A stretch of 64,000 bases of DNA from Drosophila pseudoobscura (taxonomy: Eukaryota; Arthropoda; Insecta; Diptera; Drosophilidae), in NCBI RefSeq assembly GCF_009870125.1, contig NC_046679.1, forward strand, positions 31,186,001 through 31,250,000. Reading direction: 5' to 3'. Position numbers and translations under genes: made by a program. This document shows, piece after piece, positions 25,585 through 36,800 of the stretch. Positions within the stretch are counted from its first letter, which is position 1. The number at the start of each line of letters is the position of its first letter. The notes under the pieces were generated by a model, which searched no databases, had not been told where the DNA came from, and was given only the letters and a program-made list of their open reading frames with translations.

Positions 25585-26566
25585 ATGAACATCAAATGCT
25601 TGACAGCATTGCTACTCGTCTTTTTTCTCCCTTACGGACTTGGGAGTGGAAAGTATTGCAATCTATCCGACTGCGGGGAGAATAATCTCGCCTGCGACAA
25701 CGACGGCGTAAGAGGAGTACCAACATGAGTGGGATCCAGAAAGAGTCTAATGAAGGGCTTGGTTCTTTCCAGAAATTCAACTTGAAATGTATGCCCAATA
25801 CCAGGCTCATACCCATGACAATCTACCGCATATCCCTGCTGAGCGTCTTCAATGAGTTCCGCAACAGTGTCGCCAGTGGGAAAAAGAAGCTAAGGCCAGC
25901 CGCCCGCATGTCCCGCATGAGCTGGTCCAAGGAGCTGGAGTACATGGCCGGACTGGCAGCCATGTCCTGCAGCATGGAGAAGTTTTGCTTAAGCACGGAG
26001 AATTTCTACTATGTTGGGTCCATCTTCGATGTGTTCAAATACCCAGGGAGGCTGGACGAATTCAAAGACTATGAACTAATGACAAAACTGATCAACGGTT
26101 GGATGGACAGGCTGGTGGATATCTCTTTGGGGATGGTCATCTATATGCCGAAAGATCTTGGAGACATGTAAGAATGTGATTTTCTTTGTTTATTTATCTA
26201 TTTATCCCATATTTCTTTAGAAAAATCGCCAATGCCGCTATTCTCATTTCGGAGGCGAATACCCATGTAGGTTGTCAGGCCATGCGCTTCGTCTTCAGCC
26301 ACTTCCATCATTTCGTGTTCGTCTGCGCCTTCAGCACGGATGTCTTCATCAACCGAAGCCTCTACAAATTGACGGCCAGGCCGGGCAGTGCCTGCAAGCG
26401 TCGGGACTCCACTTATCCTGCGCTTTGTGCTCCCGGGGAGATATACCACAATGACAGGCAGATACCCAATGGCACGCTCCTCAGGCCACACGGCAACGCC
26501 AAAATTCAACGGGATCCGGACCGGGGTGCCTTTTACAGTTACAATTTTTACAGGAACAACTTTTAG
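25585..26566 (+). CDS. CAP/antigen-5-related secreted protein (tandem copy 1)
   Basis: Three exons, 25585-25707, 25773-26167 and 26221-26566, encode 287 aa. Exon 1 encodes a signal peptide (about residues 1-22) and the start of the insect antigen-5-related N-terminal region (K-Y-C-N-L-S-D-C with later Cys). Exons 2-3 encode the CAP domain: the R-N-x-V-A-S-G and A-A-R-M-x-x-M-x-W motifs, then V-G-C and the C-terminal Cys-rich segment (Y-x-A-L-C-x-P-G-E). The usual metal-site residues look degraded: the His of the H-N motif is Phe, and G-Q-N is G-S-I. It is therefore probably a non-catalytic secreted protein, as for many fly antigen-5 relatives, which are often male reproductive or gut proteins. 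The start is the first ATG after the predicted +1. AATAAA occurs at 26661. The paralogous gene follows 0.9 kb downstream. Confidence 0.88.
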
Positions 26567-27414
26567 CAGCAGCTTCTCTATAAGAGTTCTTTAAAATTAT
26601 CTGTTTTCCCACTATCGAATGGAGAGTGCGAAAATCGAAGAACACCCCAATTATATTGAAAATAAACCCGCTATAATCCATTTTATATTTAAACCTAAGC
26701 CCTGGGACTTATTCGGCTTGTAGCGGGATCACGGGACGCATTTGCATATCGTGAGAGTCCTCTTCATCGAATAGCACCCCAAAAGTAGATCTACTTTCAG
26801 AAGATTTCTGCAAAAAATCATCATTACATTTGACAAAAATATGCCACGTTTTCGCCATAGAGATTTTGATGTCGACCGACAGTCTTGGAACCTCACGATC
26901 CTGTGAAAATAGGATCTTCGCTGATCTATTATCCGAGATATTGCGAACTTTCGGCTTTTGATAAGGATGCCAGCCACATGCGCCGCTTGGCGCCGATAGA
27001 GTTGCCACCTGTCTGGATTCGACCACTATCCATACAGTATATAGATTTACCAGTTCATACACCGTATATGTCGCAGTCGAACTTTCTGGTATGACAGGTA
27101 TTACGCTATAATCTGTATATATCACGAATAAATCATCAATAAATCATAGCGCAGTTTACTCTTATACGTATGTGATGTTATATGTATATTATTATATAAT
27201 ATAATACCATACACTTCTGGCTTCATCGCCAGATAGACAGAATGGCTGTCGAAACTCAAGGGCTTTGACATATGTAGATATACCTGAGCTAATACAAAAT
27301 TATGTAGAAGTAATTGATAGTTTGGTTTCAGTCGAACGACTGCCGGTCCTCTTCACCCAGCAATATTCGGATATGCAAAATCTGGCATTCCTCAGAACAA
27401 CCATAGCGCCGGGG
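26567..27414. other. Spacer between the CAP genes, containing duplicated flank fragments
   Basis: Contains a poly(A) signal (26661-26666) for CAP gene 1. At about 26727-26750 there is a sequence (ATCACGGGACGCATTTGCAT) that recurs about 2.2 kb later, downstream of CAP gene 2 (about 28970-28990). At about 26970-26990 there is a sequence (ATGCCAGCCACATGCGCCGC) nearly identical to one upstream of CAP gene 1 (about 25110-25130). The duplicated block therefore includes gene plus flanks, with its junction within about 26.75-26.97 kb. The minus-strand open frame 26709-27125 spans this junction and has no recognised domain. Confidence 0.6.
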
Positions 27415-27450
27415 TATATATACGCGTGTACCGAAGACCCAAGTGTCAGT
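27405..27450 (+). promoter_or_regulatory. TATA-Inr core promoter of CAP gene 2
   Basis: TATATATA at 27415-27422 and a consensus initiator TCAGTT with +1 at 27448 are 33 bp apart. The leader to the ATG is 25 nt. The promoter is homologous to that of CAP gene 1. Confidence 0.7.
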
Positions 27451-27472
27451 TTTCGAGCAGAAATCCAGCGAT

Positions 27473-28721
27473 ATGTACATCAAATGCTTAACAGCGTTGC
27501 TACTCGTTTTTTCCTTCCTTTGCGGACTTGGTAGTGGAAGTTATTGCAATCTATCCGAATGCGGGCGGAATAATCTGGGCTGCGACAATGACGGCGTAAG
27601 AAAAGCAATATGATCAAGAAAAAGGTCTTATAAAACGTTTTCCAGAAATTCAACCCAAAATGTCTGCCCGATACCAGAATTGTACCCATGAAAATCCACC
27701 GCAAGTCCCTATTGAGTGCCTTCAATAAGTTCCGCAATAGTGTCGCCAGTGGGCAGAAGAAGCTCAGACCAGCCGCCCGCATGTCCAGTATCAGTTGGTC
27801 CATGGAACTGGAGTACATGGCCAAGTTGACACTCTTGTCCTGCAGCATGGAGAACTATTGCTTGAGCACGAAGAATTTCTGTTATGTTGGGTCCATCCTC
27901 GATGCGCTCAAATACGCAGGGAAGATGGACCCGGACGAGATCCCAGATTATATAATAATAACAAAACTAATCAACGGTTGGATGGACAGGCTGGCGGATA
28001 TCTCTTTGGGGATGGTCATCTCAATGCCGGACAAACTTGGAGACATGTAAGATTGATGAACTTTAAAGATTCGTATTCCTTGAGATAGATCTTGTAACAC
28101 ATGCGAGGGCTGCTCAGCTGAACTGGGCGCTCATCGTCATAGCTAAACCACTTTTTACCATTGGAATTGTTGGTGCAGAGTTCCCAAAGTAATAATCCAA
28201 CTGCTTTTTCCGCAAAAACTAATGCGTAATCATCAATGGTTGTAAAACAAAATTAAGCAGCTTTTACAAATTATGACAGGAATCGACAGATAGATGCCTG
28301 TGGACAGAAGCAGTGTTGCCCTTTCAGCAATATTCAGTATTTCTTTTTCTTTAGAAAAATCGCCAATGCCGCTCTTCTCATTTCGGAGGCGAATACCCAT
28401 GTGGGTTGTATGGGGATGCGCTTCACCTTGAGCTACTTCCACCATTTCGTGCTCGTCTGCGCCTTCAGCACGGATGTCTTCATCAATCGAAGCCTCTACA
28501 AACTGACAGCCAGGCCGGGCAGTGCCTGCAAGCGTCGGGACTCCACATATCCTGCGCTCTGTGCTCCCGGGGAGATATACCACAATGACAGGCATATACC
28601 CAATGGAACGCTCCTCAGGCCGTATGGTAAAGCCAAGATGCAGGATCCGGACCAGGAGACCTTTAACAGTTACAATTTTTACAATTACGGCCGTACTTTA
28701 AATTTGAAATTCAATCTATGA
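27473..28721 (+). CDS. CAP/antigen-5-related secreted protein (tandem copy 2)
   Basis: Three exons, 27473-27595, 27646-28046 and 28355-28721, encode 296 aa. The architecture is that of the upstream copy: signal peptide, Y-C-N-L-S-E-C N-terminal Cys region, a CAP domain with degraded metal-site positions (F-N-K-F-R-N in place of H-N-x-x-R), and a Cys-rich C-terminus. It differs in a longer C-terminal tail and in a handful of exon-2 insertions and substitutions. Intron 2 is 308 bp against 53 bp in copy 1, and holds an unrelated coding-looking fragment in antisense. A poly(A) signal AATAAA lies at 28834-28839. Role as for copy 1: a secreted, probably non-catalytic CAP protein; the two may have diverged in binding partner. 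Confidence 0.88.
28060..28250 (-). other. Coding-looking fragment embedded antisense in CAP gene 2 intron 2
   Basis: One minus-strand frame is open for more than 60 codons through most of the extra DNA that makes this intron longer than in copy 1. The translation contains G-L-L-L-W-E-L, which resembles protein-kinase subdomain IX, and W-F-S-Y-D-D. There is no ATG or splice context, so this is at most a captured exon fragment. The kinase resemblance is a guess by eye. Confidence 0.35.
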
Positions 28722-31700
28722 GTATTTGCTGGATTACAGTTTGGGAGTGCTTTTTTCCGGCTGCCTGCTGGCTAGACAAAAGGACACGCCCCAAAAAGAG
28801 GGGGCAAGCGGGAGAGTGCAGAAAACATAGCCCAATAAAATCAGCGCACAAAAACAAATAGTTAACACCCAGACATGGTCATGGGTGGGTTGCCATGTGG
28901 CAGCAGCACCAGCACCAGCACCAGCAGAGGGAGCATGAGTAGGAACAGACAGACAGACTGTCTCGATAATCACGGGACGCATTTGCATATCAACGCGCTT
29001 CCGGGCTGATGTCCTTCGCATGCAAATGAAAACATTAGCGGAACACACGCGCATCCCAATCCCCACTCTCATCCTTGGCTGCCATCCGCTATCCGCCTCT
29101 GCTAGATGCAGATACATAGCCAGCGAGACAGCGACAGATACAGATGCAGATGCAGATACAGATACAAGTGACATTCGTCGCAGTTTCCCTGCTTAAATAT
29201 ATATTTCAATTAAAATTTTACACACGAATAAATGCAAAGCCACGCCCAGCACATTAGGTTCCGTCCCCCTCCTCCGCCAACCTACCGTTTATACTTGTGC
29301 TCTCATCCTGTTTCTGGTCCTTCTGCTGCTGATACTCCCAGTCGCCCTACTCCTGCTGCTCCTGATGCCACTCTGGCAGTGTCCAACTTGTGTCGCTTGT
29401 TTATGAGCGTCTGAAGGCCACGAGAGCAGACAGGGCCAGGACACGGCCATAAAATGGTCCGAGCTTACGAGAGTGCTGTATGCATAGGGATGAGGATGAG
29501 TACGAGTACGAGGACAGGGATCAGTCCTGGCTCTGGTGCATACAGAGGCGGGGCAGGCACCAATGGAGCATGCTGAATGTCGCTCTGAATGTCCACAGAA
29601 TTATTCAAAAGTTTCACCATGGCCGTCGTGCAGGGACAACAGACACCGGGGCCCCCTGAAACGAGGAGTTTGGCATTGTGACAAGAAGGAGCTGGAGGTT
29701 CCCGAATGGCAAATGATGAACCAAGGCAAATAAAGTGTTTACGCTGTATATATATAAAGGAAGTTTGATCATGGATACTCCGTATGATGGAAAAGCTACA
29801 GAGTTTGATAGAACTTAACAAAAAGAAATCGGGAATGAAAATGTTTTAAAGGAAAATCAGTTGCATTCATTCACAAATCCATTTAATACTTTAAAAAATA
29901 TCAGAATTGAACAAGCTATAATCTAACCAACAATAAGCTCCAGTCCTCTGCTATCATATCTTACAATTTCTGTATCTTATCCGTAAATTGCCTTCTTCAT
30001 CTTCCTCTCTCTTTCCTAGTTTAGGAAGGTTTCCATTTCAAGTCGAGGGCACGGTTTCCCAGCCATGAACTTGAACTTGCAACTCTAATAATAATAATAA
30101 TGCAGATCCCCAACTAACAATCCTTCCCGTCAGCTCTCCACGGCTGCTCCTACGGATAGCTTTTATTTCTTTTTCATACCCAGAGCTCCCTTTTAGTCCC
30201 TTTCATGACTCTGTCCTTCCGTGTCTGCGGCCATTGTCTGGCTTGCATTTCAAATTCTAAGCAAATTTGTCGTCTAACGGGGATGAGGGATACGGAAGGG
30301 CTGGCTGGGTACTGGCTGGGGGCAGGCGCAACATTTTATGAGCGTGCCCGTGATGCAGCGACTCAGATATGGCCAGAGAAACGTCTGTTATGGGAAGACA
30401 GCCACGCGGATCTGACTCCAACTGCTCCAGTTTTCACAGCGCAGCAGCCATTTCAATGGGTTCGCGCTGGGCTCTTCTGTGCTCCGTCCTGGGTGGACTG
30501 CGTCTGCCGTTGGCACACAAAGATGTCCCGGTGTGATTTATCGCCGGCATAGCTGGGATAATGGCCACGTATTATAATATTTGCCGCGCCCAGGCGTATG
30601 CTTATCGGCGGCGACACCGACACCGACAACGACTACGTCAACGTCTAGACTCCTGCGGTGCAGCTGGGCTCCTGCGCCCAGCAAGGATTCCATTCTTCAT
30701 TTCTCTGGCTACCGGCTTCTGGCTTGCAGTTTCATTTGCATTTTGCCAGAGCGGAAAACTGCATGCAGTTTATTAAATAGGAGCGAGCACAAAAAACGAT
30801 GCGGGAAGACAAAAAAGAGAAAAGAGAGAACTCGCCAAATTAAGTACATCATTTCGGTTCGGGGAGAGTTTTCGGTTGATTGTCGGATGCTTTTGGCGCA
30901 TATCCTGTGGCCAGGACGACACTCTCGACTCTCGCCTCTCGCCTCATTGTTGGATTTTATGCCGCAACGAATGTCTTCTCCTTCGTCCTGCCAGACACCA
31001 CACAGACAGTCAGACAGACAGACAGAGGGCTTAAATCGTGAGCCAAATACATAAAATCTACGCATGCATGGCCCTTATGTGCGAGTGTATCCATTGCCGC
31101 ATCCTTTTCCACTTAATGCCGACTGCATTGTGCCCAGATATACATATTTGCCTCTCCATATATATATTTGATATCATTAAAATTTTCAGCTTGCCACTGC
31201 AGCAGAAGAAGCAGCTTGTCCTTGCCATTGGTCCTGTTCCCCTTTTTCGGAGGAGTCTGGGCAAACATGAATGGTCTGAAAAGTCTGGATTTCACCAACC
31301 CCAAAAAAGAGGCGAACGAAAACTATGCATTTATGATATTTCCAAGTTTATTTGCTCAACGGACTTTGCACTCCCCGAATGGCTTAAAATATTTCTGCAT
31401 GTGTGCACCCAGCTCTGGGAGCTATGAGAATTCCGTCTAAGATACTTATTTGCACATTTTTTAGCCTGTAATATTCTTAAAGTTTGCTAGGGCAAAACCT
31501 CTTCAAAGGAAATACTCGTAAAATCCATCTGATCCCTTCCCAGTTATTCTTTGCAGTGAGGAATTCCAAAGGTATCCAACGAGAAAGTTTAATTAAATTT
31601 AAGTCCAAATGGGACTTAATATTCAGTCGTTTCGTTCATAATTAAAAAATACGCAATATCCGATTTTTCAATAACCCCAGAAAACTCCCATGTGGCCAAG

Positions 31701-33540
31701 TGTCAGGATGATGGAAAAAAATCAGACTCTGAGGCAGCAGCAGACGGAAAAAGAGCGAGGACGTCCTGTTCACGGCCATGGCCATGGCCATGGTCAGGAC
31801 GAGTGCCACTGATAGGCGACGACAACGATGGCCAACTGCAAAGGACAAACGGGCGTAACTCAATCTGTGGATATGCAAAAGGGAATAACCAGCCAGACGC
31901 ACTACCGCAGAACAATGATAGCAGAATGTGCTCACTTCAACAGAAAAAATCACTAAAAGAATAAAACCAATCCCGTGGACATTTGCTTCGGTGTACTGCC
32001 ATCCAAAGAAGGGTATATAGGGCTGGATATACAGGAAGTTTTAAGCATTTACTGGATCCTATGCTGGGAAATAATCGTTTATTTGCATTGCTCTCTTCTG
32101 CATTTTCTAAATAATAATTAAATAGGGCATCCAAATATTCGTAGAATTTCTGGGCCCACTAAGCCGTCGCGTCGTCTCAATTGTTTTCCTTTTTATTCGG
32201 CTTTCTGAGTAAATTAAAAAGTAAATTCTTTCACTGCCACGACGACGCATCTTCTCTCGTCCGGCCAATAATGCAATCAATTTATTTGCACTTTAGTGCA
32301 GCGGAAAGGGTGTGGGATGAGGGGGAGTGCGCCCGCCCAGAGCCGTGAAGCTCTCCGGCAAAGAAAGCTGCCGACGATTCGGGAATAAAAATGAAATCAA
32401 TTATGTTGAAACTTTTTTGAGCGCCAGTACCGAAGGCTATGTTGTAATTAATACAAAATGCTGTGGCCTCAGACCCATAGCCCGGACTCCGGACTCAGAC
32501 CCAAGCCGTGGCATGGACCCTTAGTCGGACGAAAGGGAGGTGTGGATCGGGGGAGCGGAGCAGCTCCCTCTGCACGTTACAGCCGGGGGCATGCCAAAAG
32601 TTGAGTCTTTGCCGCAGTGCTGTTGCCCGAGAACTCAATTTGATAAAAATTTCATTTACAATTGCCGACGCCATCGTCGCCTCCTCGTGGCATTGGGGGG
32701 ACGTGCCCCAGTCCGTGTGGGAGTCGCCAGTTGGCGCTTTTGGCCAGGACTCGCAGCCGTCCACTCGCCCTCCACTGCCAATTGTTGTGTTTATTAATTT
32801 AATTTGACAGTCGCGAAGCCCGGCCACGCTGCGACTTTGCCTTGGGGCCAATCGACAGCAGCTGTGGACGGTTGTGGTTTTCCAAAGGGTCTGCCAAATG
32901 TTCAAATGGTTGGGGGACCATATTCATTTTGTGGTTTCCGTTGAGGTTGCAATTAGAACATTAGGGGGAAAATTCTTACATAGAAGTAATCCAGGCAGGT
33001 TGGCAGAAATTAGTTGGTTATTCAATATCCAATATTAATCATTTCAATCCGTCCGATCTGGCCGTCTTTTCGTGATCTGAAGAGTCCTTGGAACGAGAAA
33101 AAGGAAATTAATGTTTTGACTTTACAAATGCTCAAGGAATTCACTAAACTCAAATAATCCTAAGTTCCAGCAGACTACAATCCTTTCAAACCATTTTCTA
33201 TACTACCCAAAAAGAGATCATTCACCCATATTTTATCACATTCTCTAAGTGCTTTGACTGTTATATTTCTGAACCCCAGGGAATGTCGTTTGGGCATACT
33301 TTAGATTATTGTCCACAGGATCAATTGAATAATGTTATTAGGGATGTACTCATTAACGGCACAGCAGTTGGTGATATTCGAAAAATCCATTAAAGCGAGC
33401 CAGATGCCACAACCGCAGGCGAACCAAAGTCCTGCCCCCGCTAACGGTTCGTGTGGCATATAATTTCAATACCAAAATTTACGTTAGAATTTAATGAAGA
33501 ACTCGGCTTGGGGTGTGTCTTGCCCGAGCTGTCGCTGGTG
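28722..33540. other. Gene-poor stretch between the CAP pair and the AOX cluster
   Basis: No recognisable coding exon. Contains CAGATA/GCAGAT repeats (about 29125-29165), a CAGA-rich tract (about 31005-31028) and GGCCAT repeats (31774-31791). The short open frames here (30205-30552, 31168-31440 and others) have no domain. Confidence 0.55.
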
Positions 33541-33709
33541 TTGAGGTGTTAAGCATTAAAAAAGACCCAAGGAAAATGTAAATTCTGCAGAGGGTGGGGT
33601 CACCACTTGGCCAACACTCCATGCCATTCCATTGTTGACCCAGGCCGGCGGCGTTGTTCGGACTTTCGCAATGAATGTCATTTGGATTAAGCGTTGGATA
33701 TGTTTTTAA

Positions 33710-33715
33710 TTTATT
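33710..33715 (-). terminator. Poly(A) signal of AOX copy 1
   Basis: TTTATT on the plus strand (AATAAA on the transcript) about 175 nt past the stop codon. The signal and its surroundings are conserved after copies 2 (40917-40922) and 3 (48121-48126). Confidence 0.6.
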
Positions 33716-33890
33716 GTGCATACAATACAAGGTCTGCTCCTCTAGGTTAAGTAGGGTATATGTGTTGGGGGATTTTCTTGGCATGCTTATCGAAGCATTC
33801 CCATCGCTTCCGCAGGCCACGTGCCGCGTCTCACGCTCCGTCCGCCGAGGAGGAGATCTCCTGGCTCTACTTTTTCTCTTCCTCAACCAC

Positions 33891-36800
33891 TTAGTTCAGC
33901 TTGAACTGGCTGGGCTCGGTGCCGGCATGAAGAACCAGAAACTCGGGCGTCATTGGGGCATTGAGGGTGACCCATGCCTTGGGCACGCCGGCATCATCGC
34001 GGGCCGATTGCAGGGCTTGCTGAAGGGCAAAAGCCACCGCGATGGCTACACAGATAGCGGGTTCACCGGTTGCTGCAATAGAATGACTCTCATTTACTTG
34101 GATTTCAGTAAGGATGTGATTTTAAAAACGCACCCTTCGACCTCATAAACCCAACTTTGTTTGGGCTCTTAGGCAACATTTTGATGCGCAGATCTACGGG
34201 AATGTCCTTAGCGCCCGGAGGCTTGTATGTCCAGGTGCGGTTCGTGAGGCACTCGCCGGTCTGCTTGTCTACCACAATCTGTTCGCTAGTCCAGTAGCCC
34301 AAGCCCATCATTAACGCGCCTTCCATCTGCCCGATATCCACATTGGGGTTCAGACTCTCACCCGCATCTTCCAGGAGGTCTACGCGGCTGACTAGATAGC
34401 TGCCGGTGAGCACATCAAACTCCACCTCCGTGAGGCAGAGGCCGCATACCGCGTAATTCTCCATGTCGCCCTGTTTGTAATGGTCGTTGGCAATGAGGTT
34501 GATCTTCCTGTTATATGCCTCGTTGATCAATTGCTGCCAGTCGGAGGGCTTCAGTTCCTCCTTGACCGCCTCCAGGCGAGAATTTAACGTCGCGCAGGCC
34601 TTGCGCACGGCATAGCAGAGGGACTCACTGCCCACGGAGCCCCCGGTACCCATTGCGTTGGCTCCATTGATGGTTTCGCTGGCTTCAATGCGCACCATTT
34701 GCATGGGAATGCCCAGAGAATGGGCCACCACTTGGGATATCTTGGTATTCATGCCTAGAATAAATTAAATTTGAGTTAAGGAACCGTTTGAGCGATTTGT
34801 TTTTATTGTCTTGTGGCACTATAACCACGTGGAAGAATACATAGAATATCTACTAATTTATATTTCATGAAGTGATATCTTAGGTGACAGTACGCTATAA
34901 GATATCCCTGTCCGAGAACACAAATGGGTAGGTACTCACGAGCGCCCACTTCAAAAACATGAATCTCGGCCTGATAGATGGTATCCTCATTGTCCAGTTT
35001 GGACCCATCCGACTACTAGATCTGAGAGCCAGCAGGTGCTCCGAGAGCATGCGTGTTCCAATCCCTACGACTTTCAATTTGAACAGTGCGATTTTGATCG
35101 TCGCATAATCACTCACCTTGCCCCATTTCGATGCCTCCGTGGGAAACAACCACAGTGCCATCGCTGTGATAAATGGCTACCGTCGCGGGGTACTGTCCAA
35201 AGTAGCCCATCTGGTACTCCATTATAGCCAGACCCAATCCTCGTTTGCGCCACCGATTCTCTTTGTTGTAGGCAATAATCTCTGAGCGACGGTCCTTATA
35301 AAGGGTGCTCTTTAGGAATCCAGGCATCATTTCTGCCATTTTGTGGTTGGGCAAAATATTGGCATATCGCACATCCGCGGGATCCTGCCCCGTCTCGAAG
35401 GCGATGTGCTCGATGATATTTTCTATCATGGCAATGCCCTCCAATGACCCAGGAGCACGACACGGAGTGTTGCTGGGGGCGTCCGTGTAGACCAGGAAGC
35501 CATCCAACTTGTAGTTATCGCTGAATTCGTAGCAGTTTTTAGACACCGCCACTCCATGGCCCATATGGGACTCGTTCGATAGGTAGCCGGCATCCTCGAA
35601 GAAGCGACTGACGATACCCACGATCTTGCCCGACTTCTGAACGAAGAAGTCGTAGTCACAGTGGAACGCCCAGCGCTTTCCCAGGGTGCTCATAATGGAC
35701 TCCAGAGACTGGACCAGGCGCACGGGACGATTCAGTTTGTTGGCAGCAACAGCAGCGGCCGCAGCGGCAAGGTTGCAGCGTGTGGCCTTGCCTCCGTATC
35801 CGCCTCCAATGCGGCGAGTCTTAACCTGCACCTCGTTAGCCTTGAGCTTGAGTATATTGGCGATGATGTCCTGCGACAGATCCATCCACTGGGTGGCTAC
35901 ATACACCTGCATGCCACCCTCGAAGGGCACTGCTACCGTGGTTTGAGGCTCCATGAAGTAGTGGTACTGCAGGCCCAAGTCCAGCTGACCGGAGGAACTC
36001 AGATCGAAGTGCTCCCCCTCCAGGTCGAGAGTGTCCAGCGTTGACCTGTACCTATGCTCGATACGGTCGCTGGATGAGGCTCCTACCTTGTTCAGCACAT
36101 CCTTCAGGGTGGGAAGCACTTCCTTGGCGCCTCCTTCGTAGCTCAGCTTTACCAATCCTGCAGCGCGCTGAGCCAGGGCGTTGGTATTGGCGACGATTAT
36201 GCCGACGGGCTGGTCATAGAATTTAATCTCGCCAGTGGCGAATATCTCCTCGTCTTGGGCAAAAAACATAGGCTCGCGTGTCTTAGGACCAAGGTAATTA
36301 GGTCCAGGTATGTTCTTGGCATCCAAATAGGCCACCACGCCCGGCAGAGCTAGCGCTGGCTGAGGATCCACCTTCGTGACCTTCGCACCCACTTTTTTAG
36401 CGTGAACGAAAGCCGCCCATAGCTGACTCGGCTGCGTGGGAAGATCGTTAGCGAAGGTTGCTTCGCCGGAGCACTGGATGAGACCCTCGTGCTTCTCCGT
36501 GGCCTTGGTCACCGGATAGTGTTCCTGGAAGGTCTCAAAGTTCTGCTTTCCACTCGACACCGGGCGCTGCAGCAAGGATCCGCCCAGAGCGAAGCGACTG
36601 CCCACTCCCTGTTTCCTCTGGGTGGCGGTCTTCAGCAGGAACTTGTAGAAGAGTCCGCAGGCAAGCTTGCGTCGGTACACGGGTGAGGCATCGGGCATCA
36701 CCGCGTCGGGTTGCAGAAGAGTCGATAATTGTCCAAAGGCCTTCTCCACCAGTTCATTTTCATAGGGATTGCGTCCCAAAAGCAGTTTTTCAATGGCAGT

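Noticed and set aside
26709-27125. 138-codon minus-strand open frame between the CAP genes
   Set aside because: It spans the junction of the duplicated flanks, so it is a composite of unrelated pieces with no recognisable domain.
34895-35161. Minus-strand open frame crossing the exon 4/intron 4 boundary of AOX copy 1, repeated at 42101-42367
   Set aside because: It is in a different frame from the enzyme and runs through the splice donor. The donor and the conserved M-G-Q-G junction show this is intron. The insert itself is reported as a finding.
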